This document shows, in pieces, positions 7,351 through 10,501 of a stretch of 10,501 nucleotides of DNA. The position numbers and the translations under genes are program-made. The notes under the pieces were generated by a model. That model was not told the origin of the DNA. It saw only the letters and a program-made list of their open reading frames with translations, and searched no databases. Position 1 is the stretch's first letter; each line of letters opens with the position of its first letter. The DNA lies in assembly GCA_023260175.1 (NCBI GenBank), contig JALQWD010000131.1, positions 1 through 10,501 on the forward strand, in the 5' to 3' direction. This stretch comes from Candidatus Nanopelagicaceae bacterium (GTDB lineage Bacteria; Actinomycetota; Actinomycetes; Nanopelagicales; Nanopelagicaceae).

Positions 7351-8197
7351 AAGCACCCTTCGAAGGTCGACGACGACGTTGCAATAGTTCGGTACCTGGA
7401 GCGATACGACGGGCAAAAATTAGGAAGCCGGTATGCCCAATCATGCGATGCTCTGGTCGAACCGCTAAACCATCATGATGCCAAGGACGAACTAGAGATT
7501 CAAAACTTTCAGGTTCGGTAAATCGTCCATCTTTCTTTAGCGCCTCTGCAACATTTGAAAGCTGTGTTGTTGTGGCCACGTAGGCCATATATACGCCACC
7601 AGGAACCAAAACTTTAGCTGCTAAATCGATACATTCCCAAGGCATCAACATATCTAGAATCACGCGATCATATTGTTCGTTTAATTCTTGCTCTTCCAAA
7701 CTCCCGAGCGTTAGCTTCCAATTTTCAGGAAGCCCGTTGAAATAGTGTTCGACATTAGATTTAGCATTTGCGGCGAACTCTTCGCGACGTTCGACAGAAT
7801 GAACATGTCCGGTTGGCCCCGCTGCTCGCAAGAGTGAAAGTGTTAAAGCCCCAGAACCAACTCCGGCTTCTAGAACTCTTGCTCCTGGGAAGATGTCGGC
7901 AAAGCCAACAATAAGGGCTGAATCTTTAGGATAAACAATGGTGGCACTTCGTGGCATTGTTAATACGTAATCGGTGAGAAGAGGCTTGAAAGCCATGAAT
8001 TTTTGAATTACACCAGTAGTTGAATTGATACTTACTACGCTGCCTTCCGGCATGCCAATCAAATCATCATGTTTGATGAAACCTTGATGGGTATGAAACT
8101 CTTTACCTGGAGTTATGTTGAAGGAATACTGTCGACCTTTATTGTCGGTCAGCTGAATTCGATCGCCTTCTGAGAAAAAACCGCTCTGCTTAGCCAC
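7331..8197 (-). CDS. trmI: tRNA (adenine-58-N1)-methyltransferase TrmI
   Basis: A 288-residue SAM-dependent enzyme that makes m1A at position 58 in the tRNA T-loop. The N-terminal beta domain (1-70) carries the family signature GKEFHTHQGFIKHDDLIG (31-48), then DYVLTMPRSATIVYPKD (76-92). The Rossmann fold follows: motif I VLEAGVGSGAL (108-118), the ribose-binding acid E136 (HSVERREEF), and catalytic D182 in VILDMLMPWE. The C-terminus ends in a basic RRRRPSKGAYG tail as in mycobacterial TrmI. The start is GTG at 8197; an in-frame TAA three codons upstream leaves no longer option. It is the first gene of the minus-strand run, diverges from the RecB-like gene across 45 bp, and overlaps pafB by 20 bp. 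No good Shine-Dalgarno is present; TAAGAT lies 6 nt upstream. Confidence 0.96.
   Translation of the reverse strand: MAKQSGFFSEGDRIQLTDNKGRQYSFNITPGKEFHTHQGFIKHDDLIGMPEGSVVSINSTTGVIQKFMAFKPLLTDYVLTMPRSATIVYPKDSALIVGFADIFPGARVLEAGVGSGALTLSLLRAAGPTGHVHSVERREEFAANAKSNVEHYFNGLPENWKLTLGSLEEQELNEQYDRVILDMLMPWECIDLAAKVLVPGGVYMAYVATTTQLSNVAEALKKDGRFTEPESFESLVRPWHHDGLAVRPEHRMIGHTGFLIFARRIAPGTELLQRRRRPSKGAYGIGEE
7356..7360 (-). promoter_or_regulatory. Shine-Dalgarno (AAGGG) that fixes the pafB start
   Basis: AAGGG on the minus strand lies within the trmI coding end, 5 nt before the ATG at 7350. It favours this start over the upstream ATG at 7416. Confidence 0.5.
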
Positions 8198-8203
8198 GCG
8201 CCT

Positions 8204-8209
8204 ATCTTA
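8204..8209 (-). promoter_or_regulatory. Candidate -10 element (TAAGAT) for leaderless trmI operon transcript
   Basis: TAAGAT fits TANNNT and lies 6 nt before the trmI GTG. Transcription would begin at about the start codon and could drive the whole eight-gene run. No clear -35 is visible. Confidence 0.45.
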
Positions 8210-8228
8210 TGCTGTCATAGCCTTGCGA

Positions 8229-8234
8229 TAGGTT
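8229..8234 (+). promoter_or_regulatory. Candidate -10 element (TAGGTT) for leaderless RecB-like gene
   Basis: TAGGTT fits TANNNT and lies 8 nt before the ATG at 8243. There is no Shine-Dalgarno in the leader. It faces away from the trmI -10 candidate, 19 bp apart. Confidence 0.35.
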
Positions 8235-8242
8235 CTGTAATC

Positions 8243-8998
8243 ATGGATGTAATAAGACTCTCGCCTAGTCGTATAAGCGACTATCAACAATGTCCACAGC
8301 TATATAACTATCGAGTCATCCAGAAATTGCCAGAACCGATCAGTCTCGATGCCGCACGTGGAACTTTGGTGCACACAATTCTTGAAGAACTCCTGGCGCA
8401 ACCTGCTCAATTTCGCACTTTAGAAAACGCGATTGCCAGCGCTCCCCTTCATTGGCAGAACCAGAAAGAGAGCGTTCAGGAGTTAGCAGCCGCGGTAACT
8501 GATGAAAAAGAATGGCTAGATCGAGTAGCTTCTCTATTGAGTAGCTACTTTGAATTGGAGAATCCACAGAGTTTCGAACCTACGCACATGGAAGAGCATC
8601 TTGAGCTAGATGAAGAAGATTCACTTCTCTTGCATGGCTACGTAGATCGAATTGATATTGCTCCTACTGGTGAAGTTCGAATCGTTGATTACAAGACAGG
8701 TAAAGCGCCACGTGCAGGTTATGAGGAGAAAGCGCTCTTCCAGCTGCGCTTCTATGCCCTACTCTGGTATCGCATTCATGGCGAAGTACCACGATTGATA
8801 CAGCTGCTCTATCTCGGCGATAAGCAGGTCTTAAAGAGCTCTCCTACAGAGTCAGAGATTCTAAATGCAGAGAAGAAGGCGCTGCAGGTTGGCAAAGAGA
8901 TAAAGATTTCAATCGAAAAAGATTATTGGCCAACACAGAAAAGCAGATTATGCGATTGGTGCAGCTTTAAAAATATCTGTCCTGCTTTTACCAATTAA
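8243..8998 (+). CDS. RecB-family PD-(D/E)XK nuclease with probable Fe-S cluster
   Basis: A 251-residue standalone nuclease of the RecB/Cas4/AddB type (COG2887-like; the likely M. tuberculosis counterpart is Rv2119). It opens SPSRISDYQQCPQLYNYR, has RGTLVHTILEELL with H44, then GYVDRID with D135, and IVDYKTGKAPR with D149 and K151, giving the full H-D-DxK active site. C17 together with C237, C240 and C246 in the terminal CDWCSFKNIC segment matches the four-cysteine iron staple that holds a 4Fe-4S cluster in AddB and Cas4. It diverges from trmI and ends inside the HAD gene (11-bp convergent overlap). No helicase domain and no cas genes are present, so this is a housekeeping repair candidate rather than a CRISPR protein. 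The substrate is unknown. Confidence 0.92.
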   Translation: MDVIRLSPSRISDYQQCPQLYNYRVIQKLPEPISLDAARGTLVHTILEELLAQPAQFRTLENAIASAPLHWQNQKESVQELAAAVTDEKEWLDRVASLLSSYFELENPQSFEPTHMEEHLELDEEDSLLLHGYVDRIDIAPTGEVRIVDYKTGKAPRAGYEEKALFQLRFYALLWYRIHGEVPRLIQLLYLGDKQVLKSSPTESEILNAEKKALQVGKEIKISIEKDYWPTQKSRLCDWCSFKNICPAFTN

Positions 8999-9647
8999 GC
9001 CAAAATTCGCGGAGTAAATCTACGCTCAGCTCTTCAAGCGAATGGATAACTTTAGTTTGATGGTCGCTCTCAATCTTCACAAGGTGTGGAACCGCAATTA
9101 CCTTTGCACCGCTAGCTCTGGCTGCCGCTACTCCAGTTGCAGAATCTTCCAAAATCAAACATTTTGAAATATCAACGCCCAGAGTCGAAGCAGCTTTTAA
9201 ATAACCTTCAGGATCGGGTTTAGTAACTTTCACATCATCGGCAGAAATAGTGGTTGCAAATGGAATTGGTTGCACATGTTTTAACGCTGCATCAACAATG
9301 ACTCTTGGACTTGCAGAGACCAGCGCCAGTGGAACGCCTGCGAGATTTAAATTTTTAATGAGGTCTTTAGCGCCCGGCATAAAGTCAGCGCTCTCGCCTA
9401 CCTTCTCTGCCATCAAATCGATGATGGCCTTATGAAAATAGGGTCCAGATTCAGCGCCAGTTAGGTCGCTCATGTATTGCCCTACTTTAGAGAGCGGACC
9501 ACCTAGGCAATAAGCCTGATCTTCAACGCTCCAGCTGTAGCCATAAGGTTCTGTAAGTTCGATCTCCGCTTCTAACCATTGCGGTTCGGAGTTGATGGTG
9601 AGCCCATCCATATCGAAGAAAACAGCATCAAAGAAATTGCTCGCCAC
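8988..9647 (-). CDS. HAD-superfamily phosphatase (beta-phosphoglucomutase/GS1-like)
   Basis: A 219-residue HAD hydrolase with all four motifs: FFDMDGLTINSE (nucleophile D12, acid/base D14), LVSASPR (S111), KVTKPDPEGY (K143), and LILEDSATGVAAARASG (E167, D168). The helical cap between residues about 20 and 85 places it with subfamily I small-molecule phosphatases or mutases, acting on sugar phosphates, nucleotides or similar. The specific substrate cannot be read from sequence. The start is taken as GTG at 9647, because the 50 residues gained from the ATG at 9797 have no family character and are antisense to the PAC2 gene. TAACCT lies 7 nt upstream. It diverges from PAC2 across only 28 bp and overlaps the RecB-like gene tail to tail. 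Confidence 0.9.
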   Translation of the reverse strand: MASNFFDAVFFDMDGLTINSEPQWLEAEIELTEPYGYSWSVEDQAYCLGGPLSKVGQYMSDLTGAESGPYFHKAIIDLMAEKVGESADFMPGAKDLIKNLNLAGVPLALVSASPRVIVDAALKHVQPIPFATTISADDVKVTKPDPEGYLKAASTLGVDISKCLILEDSATGVAAARASGAKVIAVPHLVKIESDHQTKVIHSLEELSVDLLREFWLNW

Positions 9648-9654
9648 GCGCGAA

Positions 9655-9660
9655 AGGTTA
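9655..9660 (-). promoter_or_regulatory. Candidate -10 element (TAACCT) for leaderless HAD gene
   Basis: TAACCT fits TANNNT and lies 7 nt before the GTG at 9647, supporting this start over the longer form. It is 3 bp from the opposing PAC2 candidate. Confidence 0.4.
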
Positions 9661-9663
9661 CCG

Positions 9664-9669
9664 TAAGGT
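9664..9669 (+). promoter_or_regulatory. Candidate -10 element (TAAGGT) for leaderless PAC2 gene
   Basis: TAAGGT fits TANNNT and lies 6 nt before the ATG at 9676. The leader has no Shine-Dalgarno. AAGGTT occurs twice here (9654-9659 and 9665-9670), 11 bp apart. Confidence 0.4.
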
Positions 9670-9675
9670 TTTCTT

Positions 9676-10501
9676 ATGCAGATCCACCAAATCCCGCAGT
9701 TGCGAAATCCAGTTGCGATTATGGCATTTAATGGCTGGAACGATGCCGGCGAAGCCGCATCGGGTGCATTAACACATTTGATGGGTTGTTGGGGCAATCA
9801 AGAGAATTTGATCGCAGAATTTAATTCTGAGGATTTTTATGATTACCAACAAATACGTCCAACAGTCTTCATCGACAATTCGCAAATTCGCCAATTGAAA
9901 TGGCCAAATACCAATGTATATGCAATCTTTACACCGCACTTGCCTTTTGACTTTGTAATAGTTCGTGGCCCAGAACCATCATTTAAGTGGCAGAGTTTTT
10001 CAAATCAACTATTAGATCTCTTTGATGATTTAGAAGTAAATCTGGTGGTATCCGTTGGTGCGTTGTTAGCTGATGCCCCACATACTCGCCCAATCTCCGT
10101 AACCGGCACCAGCTCCAATCCCGAGTTAGCAAAGCGAATTGGCGTAGAGGTAAGTAGATACGAAGGTCCAACCGGGATATTGGGAGTTATTCAAGATGCC
10201 TCACAGCGTCGCGATATTGATGCCTTTTCTATCTGGGCTGCACTTCCACATTATGCTGCTGGTTCCCCGTCACCAAAAGCGACTCTTGCACTTATCGAAG
10301 AGCTCTCTGATTTCTTCGACATCTCCATTCCAATCGGAGACTTGCCAGAAGCTGCAAAAGCCTGGGAAATTGCAGTCTCTCAATTGGCCGAAGAGGATTC
10401 TGAAATCAGCGAATACGTTAAGCAACTCGAAGCAGATAAGGATAAATCTCCGGAAGAAAGGAGAACCTTAAGAAGTAAAACATTTCCTAAAATGGCAAAA
10501 G
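9676..10501 (+). CDS. PAC2-family protein (proteasome assembly chaperone 2-like), 3' end cut off
   Basis: An open frame of 275 complete codons from ATG 9676 to the window edge with no stop. The protein begins MQIHQIPQLRNPVAIMAF and continues GWNDAGEAASGALTHLM, the actinobacterial PAC2 signature. The core includes VVSVGALLADAPHTRP, the segment ELAKRIGVEVSRYEGPTGILG, and AALPHYAAGSPSPKATLALIEEL. The C-terminal part is helical and highly charged. Relatives such as M. tuberculosis Rv2125 are about 290 residues, so only a short tail should be missing. The fold is shared with archaeal and eukaryotic proteasome assembly chaperones, but no biochemical role is established in bacteria, and no proteasome gene lies nearby. 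It diverges from the HAD gene. Family call is confident; function is unknown. Confidence 0.9.
   Translation, partial: MQIHQIPQLRNPVAIMAFNGWNDAGEAASGALTHLMGCWGNQENLIAEFNSEDFYDYQQIRPTVFIDNSQIRQLKWPNTNVYAIFTPHLPFDFVIVRGPEPSFKWQSFSNQLLDLFDDLEVNLVVSVGALLADAPHTRPISVTGTSSNPELAKRIGVEVSRYEGPTGILGVIQDASQRRDIDAFSIWAALPHYAAGSPSPKATLALIEELSDFFDISIPIGDLPEAAKAWEIAVSQLAEEDSEISEYVKQLEADKDKSPEERRTLRSKTFPKMAK

Noticed and set aside
8142..8165. TTGTCGGTC resembling the PafBC-dependent RecA-NDp promoter motif
   Set aside because: It lies within trmI on the non-coding orientation and lacks a TANNNT element about 8 nt downstream.
8243..8998. Possible Cas4 of a CRISPR system
   Set aside because: No other cas gene and no repeat-spacer array in the window; the neighbourhood matches the conserved actinobacterial RecB-like locus.
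9648..9797. Upstream 50-residue N-terminal extension of the HAD phosphatase
   Set aside because: Antisense to the start of PAC2, no similarity to HAD N-termini, and the GTG at 9647 starts just before the DxD motif as expected.
10196..10471. A 91-codon plus-strand ORF near the right end
   Set aside because: It is the +1 frame of the PAC2 gene, which is open through the edge and carries the family motifs.

Overview
The window looks like a compact, low-GC actinobacterial genome, roughly low-40s percent GC by eye on sampled lines. The evidence is gene content and order: trmI, pafB, pafC, tatA, tatC, a lipid kinase, helY and a PolA-like 5'-3' exonuclease run head to tail, with a RecB-family nuclease, a HAD phosphatase and a PAC2 protein beside them. 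Mycobacterium tuberculosis carries most of these in a similar order (Rv2118c-Rv2119, Rv2096c-Rv2092c, Rv2090, Rv2125). Low GC, gene overlaps and near-absence of intergenic DNA suggest a streamlined lineage such as freshwater acI (Nanopelagicales). That placement is inference.

Layout. Positions 1-473 hold the 3' end of gcvP (glycine cleavage P-protein) on the plus strand. After a 68-bp convergent gap, eight genes fill 542-8197 on the minus strand, read from right to left: trmI, pafB, pafC, tatA, tatC, dagK-like, helY and the exonuclease. Five of their seven junctions overlap, by 4 to 20 bp; the other two have gaps of 23 and 3 bp. From 8243 a plus-strand RecB-like Fe-S nuclease diverges from trmI and converges on a minus-strand HAD phosphatase, overlapping it tail to tail by 11 bp. 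A PAC2-family gene then diverges from the HAD gene and runs off the right edge. No stretch above 300 bp lacks a gene. I see no tRNA, rRNA, mobile element, CRISPR array or large repeat.

How the genes fit together. pafB and pafC encode a WYL-domain activator of the DNA-damage response. They sit with genome and RNA maintenance genes (HelY helicase, flap-type exonuclease, RecB-like nuclease, tRNA m1A58 methyltransferase), a twin-arginine translocase pair (TatA, TatC) and a lipid kinase. The clearest oddity is an absence. In many actinobacteria the Pup-proteasome block (mpa, dop, pup, prcBA, pafA) lies between trmI and pafB; here those two genes overlap by 20 bp and the block is missing.

A second pattern concerns gene starts. 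The five gene starts that lie in real intergenic gaps and do not sit within a few bases of the preceding gene all have a TANNNT -10-like hexamer 6-8 nt before the start codon and no Shine-Dalgarno, as expected for leaderless mRNAs. Several genes whose starts lie inside an upstream gene have Shine-Dalgarno sequences instead.
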